Notes: generated by a model from the letters alone, not told the origin. Shown: positions 1 through 7,841, counted from the first letter of the stretch. The stretch: DNA of 46,235 nt from JANNPJ01 sp035474375 (GCA_035474375.1 DATINJ010000009.1:1-46235), one strand, 5' to 3'. Made by a program: numbers and translations.

Positions 1-1152
1 ATCGGCCAGCGGCTCGGCCCGTACGACGTCGTTCAGGTGCAGGAGGACTTCAACTATCACGCCTACCTGTACGCGGCCGACACCCACCCGTACCGGACGC
101 CGACCAGCGGCGGAGCCGGGTTCGGCAGCGGCCTGAACACGATGTCAAGCTTCAGCTACGACGGGGATGACTTCGAGCGGGTGCACTGGAACTCCTGCCA
201 GATCGACTCCGGCGACTGCCTGACGCCAAAAGGCTTCACGTTCATGCGGGTTCGGCTTGCGGAGGGGGTCTACGTCGACTTCTACAACCTGCATACCAAC
301 GCCGGAACCAACGACGGCGACGAGGCATCGCGGGCCTCGAACCTGAGCCAGTTGACGGCGTTCATCAAGAGTCACTCCGCGGGGAACGCGGTCGTGGTGA
401 TGGGTGACACGAACACCCGCTATACCCGCGCCGCCGACACCATCTCGGCCTTCGTCGCCGACAACGGACTCACCGATGCCTGGGTGAAGCTGCAGCGTGG
501 CGGCGTTCCGCCGGTGGCCGGCACCGACGCCCTGGTGTGCGACACCACCGCGATCACCGACACCTGCGAGGTCGTGGACAAGGTGCTGTACCGCGGCAGC
601 ACCCTGGTGAACCTCAATGCCACGAGTTACCACAACGAGCACGCGGCCTTCCTGAACGCCGCGGGTGCGATGCTCTCCGACCACGACCCGATCTCCACCA
701 AGCTCAGCTGGTCGAGGAACGCCGCGTTCCAGCTCAGCGACCAGTACGGCGGCCCGCACGGCGACTATTTCAACGACATCGCCAGCGTTCCGGCCGGCGC
801 CCGGGCCGCGACCATCGCGCTGCGCGCAGGTTCGCGGGTCGATCAGCTGAGTCTGACCCTGACCAACGGGACGACCAAGGTGCACGGCGGTAGCGGTGGC
901 ACCTCCCAGTCACTCACCCTCGGCAGCAACGAATACGTCGTCTCTGGTGCCCTGTGCCAGGCCAAGTACAACAACACCACCCGGATCTTCTACGCCAAGT
1001 TCACGACGAACCTCGGTCGTACCCTGGTGGGCGGTTCGACGACGTCTGACTGCGTCACTCGGACCGCTCCCTCGGGTTGGCAGATCGCCGGTTTCCACGG
1101 CCGGTCCGGCGACGAGATCGACAAGGTCGGCTTCATCTACACCCAGCGCTGA
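1..1152 (+). CDS. Endonuclease/exonuclease/phosphatase protein with C-terminal jacalin-like lectin domain (5' partial)
   Basis: The frame is open to the left edge, so the N terminus is missing; 383 residues are visible. The first two thirds match the endonuclease/exonuclease/phosphatase fold: QEDFNY near the start carries the catalytic Glu, NLHTNAG follows, then MGDTNTRY (the GDxN motif) and LSDHDPI (SDH motif) about 220 residues in. These form the metal-dependent phosphodiesterase site of DNase I, sphingomyelinase and inositol-phosphatase relatives. From about residue 240 the sequence resembles a jacalin-like beta-prism lectin (QYGGPHGDYFND, VHGGSGG, GFHGRSGDEIDKVGFIY). A lectin tail suggests binding to glycans or glycolipids outside the cell, but the signal peptide would lie beyond the window. 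The substrate cannot be read from sequence: nucleic acid and phospholipid are both possible. Confidence 0.85.
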   Translation: MGQRLGPYDVVQVQEDFNYHAYLYAADTHPYRTPTSGGAGFGSGLNTMSSFSYDGDDFERVHWNSCQIDSGDCLTPKGFTFMRVRLAEGVYVDFYNLHTNAGTNDGDEASRASNLSQLTAFIKSHSAGNAVVVMGDTNTRYTRAADTISAFVADNGLTDAWVKLQRGGVPPVAGTDALVCDTTAITDTCEVVDKVLYRGSTLVNLNATSYHNEHAAFLNAAGAMLSDHDPISTKLSWSRNAAFQLSDQYGGPHGDYFNDIASVPAGARAATIALRAGSRVDQLSLTLTNGTTKVHGGSGGTSQSLTLGSNEYVVSGALCQAKYNNTTRIFYAKFTTNLGRTLVGGSTTSDCVTRTAPSGWQIAGFHGRSGDEIDKVGFIYTQR

Positions 1153-1163
1153 CCCCACCTGCC

Positions 1164-1223
1164 GTGATCATGCAGGGTTGCCCGCCGGGCGCCCGCGGCG
1201 AGCGGGCAACCGTGCATGATCAC
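1164..1223. repeat. 60-base imperfect palindrome, copy 1
   Basis: Two 22-base arms (1164-1185 and 1202-1223) pair with a single mismatch around a 16-base loop. The left arm starts GTGATCATGCAG and ends TTGCCCGC. A second copy of identical total length lies 27 bases downstream. It is placed 3' of the nuclease gene, where it could act as a transcription terminator. Two near-identical copies look more like a dispersed palindromic repeat family. Confidence 0.8.
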
Positions 1224-1250
1224 CGCCTGTTGGCCCCACTCATATCTCTC

Positions 1251-1310
1251 GTGATCATGCAGGGTTGCCCGCCGGGAGCCGGTGATGAGCGGGCAAGCGT
1301 GCATGATCAC
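1251..1310. repeat. 60-base imperfect palindrome, copy 2
   Basis: The left arm (1251-1272) is identical to that of copy 1. The right arm (1289-1310) pairs with two mismatches, and the 16-base loop differs in sequence. It lies between the convergent nuclease and alcohol dehydrogenase genes and could terminate transcription from both sides. Confidence 0.8.
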
Positions 1311-1323
1311 GGCAGGGGTTTGG

Positions 1324-2427
1324 CTAGAAGCGCAGGACGGGTTTGATCGTCTTGCCGGCCGCCATGTCCTGGACCGCCTGACCGATGTCCTCGAACGGGT
1401 ACTCGGTGATCATTCGATCGATCGGCAACCGACCCTGCTGAACCAGCGAAACTAGTGCCGGAATGAGGGTTTGGGTCTCGCTGTCGCCGAGCGTGAGGCC
1501 GACCACGGTGCGCCCGCCGAGCATGGCGTTGACGTCCAGGGCAACCTCGGATCCGAACGGCGGGGCACCGACGATCACCAGGGTGCCCCGAGCGGCGAGA
1601 GCATCGACGCCCTGGCGGAGCACGGCCGTGCTGCCCGTGGTCTCGACAATGCCGTCAGCACCGGCGCCCTGAGTGATCTCCGCGATCGCCTCGCCGAGAC
1701 TCCGGGCCCCGGCGTCGATGGCATGGGTAGCACCCAGTTCCAGGGCTAGGTCCAGGCGTTCGGCGACCCGATCGACAGCGATGATGCGGGTGGCCGGCGA
1801 CATCGCGGCGGCCATCACGGCCGAGAGCCCTACCGCGCCCGCGCCGAGCACCACGATCGTGCTCCCGGGACGTGGCGCCAGCACGTTCCAGACTGCGCCG
1901 ACGCCGGTCTGCACACCGCACCCGAGCGGAGCGATCGTTTCCAGCGGCACGGTCGGATCCACCTTGACGATGCTGCGCTCGTCGACGATGGCCCGTTCGG
2001 AAAACGAGGACTGCCCGAAGAAGTGGCCGCCCAGCGCCTGGCCGTCGCGGCTCAGCGGCGAACTGCCGTCGTCCCGGGTGCCGGCCAGCAGGTTCGACGG
2101 CAGCCAGGTCGCGCAGTAGGCGGGGTGGCCGTCCCGGCAGTTGGCGCACGAACTGCATGAGGTGAACGAGAGGACGGCGTGATCACCGGGCTGCACCGAG
2201 GTGACACCGGCTCCAACCTGTTCGACGACACCGGCACCCTCGTGCCCGAGCACGCCGGGCAGCGGGAACGGCAAACCACCACTGGCGACGGTGAGATCGG
2301 TGTGGCAGAGGCCGGTGGCGACCATGCGGATGAGTACTTCGTTGGCGCGCAGTTCATCCAGGTCGATGTCCGCGAGGGTGAACGGAGCACCTCCGGCTTC
2401 GACGACGGCGGCACGGGTGCTGGTCAT
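1324..2427 (-). CDS. Zinc-dependent alcohol dehydrogenase (aryl-alcohol dehydrogenase type)
   Basis: A 367-residue medium-chain dehydrogenase/reductase, full length for the family. Catalytic zinc ligands are visible as Cys41 (GLCHTD) and His62-Glu63 (GHEGAG); a third cysteine lies in LGCGVQTG. Cys91, Cys94, Cys97 and Cys105 (CSSCANC...C) form the structural zinc lobe. VLGAGAVGLSA is the dinucleotide-binding Rossmann motif. By family it oxidises a primary alcohol to the aldehyde with NAD(P)+, and its pattern is closest to the benzyl-alcohol dehydrogenase branch. It lies 63 bases downstream of the aldehyde dehydrogenase on the same strand, so the pair could take an alcohol to a carboxylic acid. 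The substrate is not determined; an aromatic alcohol is inferred from the neighbouring Rieske operon. Confidence 0.9.
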   Translation of the reverse strand: MTSTRAAVVEAGGAPFTLADIDLDELRANEVLIRMVATGLCHTDLTVASGGLPFPLPGVLGHEGAGVVEQVGAGVTSVQPGDHAVLSFTSCSSCANCRDGHPAYCATWLPSNLLAGTRDDGSSPLSRDGQALGGHFFGQSSFSERAIVDERSIVKVDPTVPLETIAPLGCGVQTGVGAVWNVLAPRPGSTIVVLGAGAVGLSAVMAAAMSPATRIIAVDRVAERLDLALELGATHAIDAGARSLGEAIAEITQGAGADGIVETTGSTAVLRQGVDALAARGTLVIVGAPPFGSEVALDVNAMLGGRTVVGLTLGDSETQTLIPALVSLVQQGRLPIDRMITEYPFEDIGQAVQDMAAGKTIKPVLRF

Positions 2428-2490
2428 GACAGGTCCTTCCTCGGTCAGAGGCTCAGGCTGGGCGTTCGGCGACAGGGCGGCGAGACTGAA

Positions 2491-3963
2491 TCAGTCGAGC
2501 GAGATCACTACGGACTTGACCTTGGTGTAGGAGTTCAGTGACTCGGGCCCGTATTCGCGGCCGAAGCCGGAGTTCTTCACCCCGCCGAACGGGATGGCCG
2601 GGTCGAGCATCGCCCAGTCGTTGACCCAGACGATGCCGGCCTGCAGCGCGGCGGCGACCCGGTGCGCGCGAGCCAGATTCGTGGTCTGGATGCCCATCGC
2701 CAGGCCGTAGGGGGTGCTGTTGGCCAACGCGATCGCCTCTTCCTCGGAGTCGAAGGGCTGGACGGTGAGGACCGGCCCGAAGATCTCTTCCTGGACGGCG
2801 CGAGAGTCGTTGGTCAGGTCGGCGATCACGGTCGGCTGGTAGTAGTAGCCGCCGTTCAGGTCCAGGCGCTCGCCGCCGCAGATGATCCGTCCGCCGTCCT
2901 GGCGGGCGAGTTCGACGTACTTCTCGACGTTCTCCAGGTGCCGCAGGCCGGCCATCGGGCCGATCACGGTTCCCGGGTCGCGCGGGTCACCGATCGGGAC
3001 GCCGGGGACGGCCTGGCTGAGGATGCCGAGCACGGTGTCGTACAGCTCCCGGGCTACCAGCAGTCGCGGCCCGCCCATGCAGAACTGGCCGGTGTTGAAC
3101 ACGAAGCCCTTGATCACCGCGCCAATCGCCTTGTCCAGGTCGGCGTCGGCGAACACGATGTTCGCCGCGTTGCCACCGAGTTCCAGGGTGACCGGCTTGA
3201 GGTTCTGCCCGGCGACGGCGGCGGCGTGGCGGCCAATCGCGGTGGACCCGGTGAATGCCACCTTGTCGATGCCTGAGTGGCCGAGCAGGGTGTCGCCGAC
3301 GATCGAACCGTGACCGGTGACGACGTTGAGCACCCCGTCCGGGACGCCGGCCTGGGTGAGCAGCGATGCCATGAAAAGGGCGCTGAGTGGGGTGTCTTCG
3401 GCGGGCTTGTGGACGACGACATTGCCGGCCGCGAGCGCGGGAGCGATCTTGGAGGTGGACAGGATCAACGGGAAGTTGAACGGCGTGATGGCGGCGACGA
3501 CACCGAGCGGCTCACGGCGGGTGTACGCGTGGGCTCGCAGCGGGATCTCGCGGGTGGCGCCGTCGATCGACTGGGCCAGGGCGGCGTAGTACTCGTACTG
3601 ATCGGCGGTGGTCAGCACATCGACCGGAAGGCACAGGCTGATCGGCTTCCCGACGTCCAGGCTCTCCAGCCGAGCGATCTCCTCGGCGTTGGCCCGCACC
3701 AACTCTGCGACCTTGTTCAGGATCCGGGCTCGTTCGCGACCGCTCATCCGCGGCCACGGGCCTTCGTCGAAGGCGAGCCGGGCCGCCGCTACGGCGGTGT
3801 CGATATCGGCCGGGTCGGCGTCCGCCACGGTGCCGACCACGGTGCCGGTGGCCGGGTCGGTGACGTCGAAGCGCCGACCACTGACGGACTCCACGGACTT
3901 GCCGTTGATGTACAACTGGCCTTCGTCGATGCGCGTGGCCTGGGGGTCTGCTTGGGGCGCCAT
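2491..3963 (-). CDS. NAD(P)-dependent aldehyde dehydrogenase
   Basis: 490 residues, typical for the aldehyde dehydrogenase superfamily (betaine-aldehyde dehydrogenase-like). Visible catalytic elements are Asn163 (PFNFP), Lys186 (HKPAED), the cofactor motif FTGSTAIG around 237-244, the general base Glu261 (LELGGN) and the nucleophile Cys295 (GQFCMGG). It oxidises an aldehyde to the acid in the cytoplasm. It is the first gene of a two-gene unit with the alcohol dehydrogenase and is divergent from a MarR regulator, with a candidate promoter and operator between them. The methionine after the catalytic Cys, where many homologues have small residues, may reflect substrate preference. The exact substrate is unknown. 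Confidence 0.93.
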   Translation of the reverse strand: MAPQADPQATRIDEGQLYINGKSVESVSGRRFDVTDPATGTVVGTVADADPADIDTAVAAARLAFDEGPWPRMSGRERARILNKVAELVRANAEEIARLESLDVGKPISLCLPVDVLTTADQYEYYAALAQSIDGATREIPLRAHAYTRREPLGVVAAITPFNFPLILSTSKIAPALAAGNVVVHKPAEDTPLSALFMASLLTQAGVPDGVLNVVTGHGSIVGDTLLGHSGIDKVAFTGSTAIGRHAAAVAGQNLKPVTLELGGNAANIVFADADLDKAIGAVIKGFVFNTGQFCMGGPRLLVARELYDTVLGILSQAVPGVPIGDPRDPGTVIGPMAGLRHLENVEKYVELARQDGGRIICGGERLDLNGGYYYQPTVIADLTNDSRAVQEEIFGPVLTVQPFDSEEEAIALANSTPYGLAMGIQTTNLARAHRVAAALQAGIVWVNDWAMLDPAIPFGGVKNSGFGREYGPESLNSYTKVKSVVISLD

Positions 3964-4037
3964 GATCGGTGTCTCCCTTGACGTCGATGTCGTGGTTGGG
4001 GGCGGGAGTGCGGAGGTTTCGCGGACCGCTACGGAAT

Positions 4038-4060
4038 CTGTCGACGAGACCCGTCGACAG
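4038..4060. promoter_or_regulatory. Inverted repeat in the ALDH/MarR intergenic region (candidate MarR operator)
   Basis: Perfect 8-base arms CTGTCGAC and GTCGACAG are separated by 7 bases. The repeat lies just downstream of the candidate aldehyde dehydrogenase -10 box, the right place for a repressor that blocks transcription. MarR dimers bind palindromes of about this size. That MarR binds here is inferred from position. Confidence 0.5.
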
Positions 4061-4076
4061 GAATCTTGTCGATTTC

Positions 4077-4105
4077 ATCCTGCTGATCGGCAGGTTTCTT
4101 GTCAA
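4077..4105 (-). promoter_or_regulatory. Candidate promoter of the aldehyde/alcohol dehydrogenase unit
   Basis: Reading the minus strand, TTGACA (4105-4100) is followed by a 17-base spacer and CAGGAT (4082-4077). The -35 is a consensus match and the -10 is acceptable for a high-GC actinobacterium. Transcription would start just before the 4038-4060 inverted repeat. Confidence 0.45.
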
Positions 4106-4170
4106 TGCTTTAGGGTGGTTGTCCATGGAGTGATCGACGCAGATCGCCGCAGAGTGGAGGAGTGCCGAAG

Positions 4171-4656
4171 ATGGTGATGGGAACTCGGCCGACGGCGGAC
4201 GCTCGAGACGCGCCGGCTCGCCCGTCGCTGCTCTACGTCGTCAAGCAGTTGGAGCTCGCGGTTCGCTCGCGCCTGGATGAGGTACTCAAATCATCGGGAA
4301 TCACCGCCTTGCAGTACACCGCGCTCACCGTATTGGACCACCACGAAGGGTTGTCGCCGGCCAGGTTGGCCCGCGACTCGTTCGTCACGCCACAGTCGAT
4401 CGCCGACCTGATCGCCAATCTGGAACGCCGGGATCTGGTGCGTCGCGACCGAAACCCGGACAATCGGCGGGAACTCGTGGTGAGCCTGACCCCCGCCGGG
4501 CGGGAACTGCTCGCTCGGTACGCGAGTGCGGTGCAAGCCCTCGAGCAGGAGATGACCGCCCGTCTCAGCCCCGCCGCAGTGGAAGTGTTTCGGGAGTTGC
4601 TCGACGGTTGTCGACTGGACCTGACCACGTCTCAGGGCGTCACAACTCGAGAGTGA
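4171..4656 (+). CDS. MarR-family transcriptional regulator
   Basis: About 161 residues with the MarR winged-helix pattern: an N-terminal dimerisation helix (LLYVVKQLELAVRSRLDEVL), the helix-turn-helix region (LSPARLARDSFVTPQSIADLIANLERRDLVRR) and the wing (DNRRELVVSLTPAGRELL). The ATG at 4171 is preferred because GGAGGAG at 4156-4162 ends 8 bases upstream; a GTG at 4162 overlaps that ribosome site. The gene is divergent from the aldehyde dehydrogenase and probably represses it, releasing DNA when a phenolic or aromatic ligand binds. Its last 17 bases overlap the end of the convergent reductase gene. Confidence 0.92.
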   Translation: MVMGTRPTADARDAPARPSLLYVVKQLELAVRSRLDEVLKSSGITALQYTALTVLDHHEGLSPARLARDSFVTPQSIADLIANLERRDLVRRDRNPDNRRELVVSLTPAGRELLARYASAVQALEQEMTARLSPAAVEVFRELLDGCRLDLTTSQGVTTRE

Positions 4657-5638
4657 GCCGGGGCCCGATCGAGCGCGAAACGCAGATCATCATCACGTCG
4701 CCGACGTCCCGTTCCTGTGGGCTGAGGATCGAGTCCCGATGATCCGGGGTCCCGGCCAGAACGCCGGTCTCGCAGGTACCGCAGATCCCCTCCTGGCAGG
4801 AGGAGAGGACCTCGATCCCGGATTCCAGCACGGCCTCCAGTACCGACTGGTCCGGGCGAACCGCGAGCGTGCGTCCGGACAGCGCCAGTTCGACCTCGAA
4901 GCCTTCGGTCCGGACCGGCTCGCCGAGCTCCACCGGGCTGAACCGCTCGACATGCAGGCTCCCGGGCGGCCAGGTCGAAGTGGCGGCTTCGACGGCGTGG
5001 ATCAGTGGCTCGGGGCCACAGCAGTACACCAGCCGGCCGTCGACGTGGTCTGCCAGATGCTCCGCCAGCGGAAGCAGTCCATGGGATTCCTGCGGCCACA
5101 GAAGCACCCGTCCGCGCCCCGCTGAAGCCTCGGAAAGCTCTTGCAGCAGTGGGACAAAGGCCATTGACGTCGGCTGTCGGCCACCGTACAGCAGGGTCCA
5201 GGTGGCACCCGTCTCGACGGCTCGGCGAATCATCGCCAGTACCGGGGTGATGCCGATTCCCCCGACGATGAAGAGATACTCGGGGGCATCCACCAGGGCG
5301 AAGTGGTTCCGGGGTCCGCGGACCCGCACGGTACTGCCGGCCGCCAGCTCATCGTGGACGAACGCCGATCCGCCGGCGGAGTCGGCGGTGCGCAACACGG
5401 CCACCTGCCACTCGTCCGGTCGGTCGAGTGGGCCGCAGAGTGAATACTGCCGAGTCAGGCCATTTTCCAGAATCAGGTCGAGATGCGCACCAGGTGTCCA
5501 ATCGGGCAGTGGCGTGCCGTCCGGATGCTGCAACCGAAGGGTCCGGACGTCGTCAGCCACCAGTTCGGCGTCCCTGATCACCAATTCCAGTTCCACCTCG
5601 ACGTCAGGATGGACGGCGGACTGGGTCCCGGCGGTCAT
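4640..5638 (-). CDS. Phthalate dioxygenase reductase/VanB-type flavin [2Fe-2S] oxidoreductase
   Basis: 332 residues in the order flavin domain, NAD domain, C-terminal plant-type ferredoxin, which is characteristic of the PDR/VanB family. RQYSLCGP (63-70) is the flavin-binding motif; the family uses FMN. GGIGITPVLAM is the pyridine nucleotide site. Cys281, Cys286, Cys289 and Cys319 ligate the [2Fe-2S] cluster. It passes electrons from NAD(P)H to the Rieske oxygenase encoded at 5856-6935. Its ATG overlaps the stop of the 74-residue gene by 4 bases, so all three genes are translationally coupled. Confidence 0.93.
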   Translation of the reverse strand: MTAGTQSAVHPDVEVELELVIRDAELVADDVRTLRLQHPDGTPLPDWTPGAHLDLILENGLTRQYSLCGPLDRPDEWQVAVLRTADSAGGSAFVHDELAAGSTVRVRGPRNHFALVDAPEYLFIVGGIGITPVLAMIRRAVETGATWTLLYGGRQPTSMAFVPLLQELSEASAGRGRVLLWPQESHGLLPLAEHLADHVDGRLVYCCGPEPLIHAVEAATSTWPPGSLHVERFSPVELGEPVRTEGFEVELALSGRTLAVRPDQSVLEAVLESGIEVLSSCQEGICGTCETGVLAGTPDHRDSILSPQERDVGDVMMICVSRSIGPRLTLEL

Positions 5639-5859
5639 TGGCGCGCCCCGGACAGCTGCCCTTCAGGGTGGACGGCGTCCGGTGGGGTTTGGGCCGGACC
5701 GCCGATGTCATGCCCGCGCGGGTGCTCCAGCAGCCAGGTCCACAGTTCGATCGGATCGTCGAAGATCCGCTCTGCCGTGCAGTGGCAGGTGGCCCGCAGG
5801 AAATCCGTTCCGGGGATCCAGAACACCCGGAAGACCTGAGAAGTCTCGGGCTCGCTCAT
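5635..5859 (-). CDS. Small uncharacterised protein between Rieske oxygenase and reductase, CxC/HxxxH pattern
   Basis: 74 residues, with no family I can name. It has Cys25-His-Cys27 (ATCHCTAE) and His46/His50 (LLEHPRGH) around a Trp-rich helix (IELWTWLL), a possible four-ligand zinc or iron site. It overlaps the upstream oxygenase stop by 4 bases and the downstream reductase start by 4 bases. That spacing argues for a real, co-translated gene and against a chance frame. It could be an accessory or assembly factor of the oxygenase, or a small redox or metal-binding subunit. The function is inferred from context only. Confidence 0.8.
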   Translation of the reverse strand: MSEPETSQVFRVFWIPGTDFLRATCHCTAERIFDDPIELWTWLLEHPRGHDIGGPAQTPPDAVHPEGQLSGARQ

Positions 5860-6935
5860 GGGCGGACCACAGCGGCCGGGACGGCGGAATCGGGCTGCTG
5901 CGATCCCTCGGCGGCGAGCTTGGCCAGCAGCCGTCGGGCGGCCAGTCCACCAGTGTCGATGTTGACCGAAAGCTCCTGATAGCCAGCCGGTTCCGAGGCG
6001 ATCGCGCGCTCCAGGACGTTCAGCGCGACAACGTCCTGCATCACCACGGCGCGGTTGCTCTCGGCCAGATACTGGCTCACCTTGTCATCGCCGACCGCGA
6101 AGTCGCGCGCGACCATCCAGAAGTCGTAGGTCGAGTTCTCCGTCGAGGGGGTGATCGCATAGACGATCTCGGCGTGGCAGGCGTCCGGGTCGGTGCCATC
6201 GGCTCGAACCGGAACCCCCGTCGGGGCGATCCGGCTGTGCAGCTTGTACAGGCACGGCGCGTAGTACTCGATGTCCTGCCAGCGGTCGATGTTGCCCTGG
6301 ATTCCGGTCGATTCGCGGTAGAACGGGGGACAGGCGACGTCCGTCATCCGCCGACTCACCCGCACGATCCGCGCGTCCTCATCCACCTCGGTCTGGATCG
6401 GGGTCTCGGCGACCTCGGGCGTGCCGATGTAACCCCCGTGCAGGTAGGTCTCGTGGGACAGGTCCATCAGGTTGTCGACCAGCAGGCCGTACCGGGCGTC
6501 CAGTACCTCCATGCCCTTGACCAGGGTGTAGCTCGAGTCCGCCAGGTACGGTGCGCGCGGAATGGTGGTGGCGTCCGCTTTGTCGTTGTCGCCGATCCAG
6601 ACCCAGACGAAGTTGTCCTGCTCGACCACCGGGTAGACGCCCAGCCGGGCGGTCCGGGGGATCCGTTTCTGGGCGGGAACGTACACGCAGCTGCCGCTGC
6701 TGTCGTAGGTGAAACCGTGATAGCCGCAGACGATGGTGTCGTCGACCAGCCGAGTCGGACTCTGCGCCAGCGGGAATCGTCGATGCACGCAGCGTCCGGT
6801 GAGCGCGACCACGCTGCCCTCGGTGCTTCGATACAGGACGATCGACTCACCCAGGATGGTCCGGCCGAGGATCTCGCGGCCGACCTCGGAGCCGTAGGCG
6901 GCGACGTACCACTGGTTGCGGGCAAAGACAGACAT
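5856..6935 (-). CDS. Rieske non-heme iron oxygenase, vanillate O-demethylase (VanA)-like
   Basis: 359 residues. The Rieske cluster ligands are Cys49-His51 (CVHRRFPL) and Cys70-His73 (CGYHGF). The mononuclear iron site appears in NLMDLSHETYLH (His161 and His166), the pattern of vanillate demethylases and related monooxygenases. The start at 6935 is chosen because the protein then begins MSVFARNQWYVAA, as family members do, and GAGGGG lies 7 bases upstream. Members hydroxylate or O-demethylate aromatic acids with O2 and electrons from a PDR-type reductase, here encoded two genes downstream. Vanillate is one possibility; other methoxylated aromatics fit equally well. A divergent IclR gene probably controls it. 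Confidence 0.93.
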   Translation of the reverse strand: MSVFARNQWYVAAYGSEVGREILGRTILGESIVLYRSTEGSVVALTGRCVHRRFPLAQSPTRLVDDTIVCGYHGFTYDSSGSCVYVPAQKRIPRTARLGVYPVVEQDNFVWVWIGDNDKADATTIPRAPYLADSSYTLVKGMEVLDARYGLLVDNLMDLSHETYLHGGYIGTPEVAETPIQTEVDEDARIVRVSRRMTDVACPPFYRESTGIQGNIDRWQDIEYYAPCLYKLHSRIAPTGVPVRADGTDPDACHAEIVYAITPSTENSTYDFWMVARDFAVGDDKVSQYLAESNRAVVMQDVVALNVLERAIASEPAGYQELSVNIDTGGLAARRLLAKLAAEGSQQPDSAVPAAVVRP

Positions 6936-6996
6936 CAAACACCCCTCGTTTGGATTGCCTGTCAGTCTGTGGAGCGTACCGTCGTCCCGAAACCGC

Positions 6997-7015
6997 ACTT
7001 TCACCTGGTGGAAGT
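6997..7015. promoter_or_regulatory. 19-base palindrome between the Rieske operon and iclR-type gene (candidate operator)
   Basis: ACTTTCACC-T-GGTGGAAGT is a palindrome with one mismatched pair. It sits 62 bases upstream of the oxygenase start and 53 bases upstream of the regulator start. A TAAACT -10-like hexamer for the regulator follows at 7021-7026. The size and central position fit an IclR-family binding site controlling both directions. Binding is inferred. Confidence 0.5.
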
Positions 7016-7067
7016 CGAGTTAAACTACGGATCGGTGGAAAGCCGGGCGAACGAGTGAGAGGCCGCG

Positions 7068-7841
7068 ATGCCGCGCCGCAAGGATGACCGCTCACCCAGT
7101 CGCCGGTCGTTGGATATCTTGGACGCCTTCTCCGAGGCCCAACCGGTGTTGACGCTGTCCCAGATCGCCCGGATCTCGGATCTTCCGCTGCCCACGGCGC
7201 ACCGACTGGTGGCCGAGCTCCTCGCCTGGGGAGCGCTCGAACGGGACGACAGCGGCGCGCTGCAGATCGGGCTGCATCTGTGGGAGATCGCCGCGCTCGC
7301 CCCCCGCGCCCTCGGCTTGCGGGAGATCGCCATGCCGTTCATCGAGGACCTGTACGAAGCCACCCATCAGAACGTCTCGCTCGGCGCTCGCGACGGGTCT
7401 GAGGTGCTCTACCTGGAACGGGTCTCCGGACGCGAGGCGGTCGGCATCCTGGCCAAGGTCGGCTCGCGCTGGCCACTGCATGCCACCGGCGTCGGACTCG
7501 TCCTGCTCGCGTACGCGCCGATCGAGATCCAGGAGCGGATCCTGGCTGCCCCGCTCCAGCGGTTCACGCCGAAGACGATCGGCGACCCGGGAGAGCTGCG
7601 CGCGACCCTGGCCGAGATCCGGCGGACCGGGGTGGCGATCAGCGATCGCCAGATCACCCTGGACGCTATTTCGGTGGCCGCACCGATCCACGACCGCACC
7701 GGCCGGGTGATCGCCGCCATCTCGCTGGTGTTGCCCAGCGCGGAAACTTCACAGGGTCAGTACGTACCCTTGGTGCGAACCTCCGCCCGGGGTATCTCGC
7801 GCGCCCTCGGCTGGGGTTTCCCTTCGAGCAATCGGAGTTAG
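7068..7841 (+). CDS. IclR-family transcriptional regulator
   Basis: 257 residues. An N-terminal winged helix (RSLDILDAFSEAQPVLTLSQIARISDLPLPTAHRLVAEL, about 9-50) is followed by the IclR effector-binding domain (VSLGARDGSEVLYLERVSG, PLHATGVGLVLLAY, ISVAAPIHDRTGRVIAAISLV). The ATG at 7068 has GAGAGG 5 bases upstream. It is divergent from the Rieske operon and likely senses the aromatic substrate or a product. IclR proteins can activate or repress, and the sequence does not say which. Confidence 0.93.
   Translation: MPRRKDDRSPSRRSLDILDAFSEAQPVLTLSQIARISDLPLPTAHRLVAELLAWGALERDDSGALQIGLHLWEIAALAPRALGLREIAMPFIEDLYEATHQNVSLGARDGSEVLYLERVSGREAVGILAKVGSRWPLHATGVGLVLLAYAPIEIQERILAAPLQRFTPKTIGDPGELRATLAEIRRTGVAISDRQITLDAISVAAPIHDRTGRVIAAISLVLPSAETSQGQYVPLVRTSARGISRALGWGFPSSNRS

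Noticed and set aside
4869..7058. Plus-strand open frame of 729 codons
   Set aside because: It runs antisense through the reductase, small-protein and Rieske oxygenase genes, which have clear catalytic motifs on the other strand.
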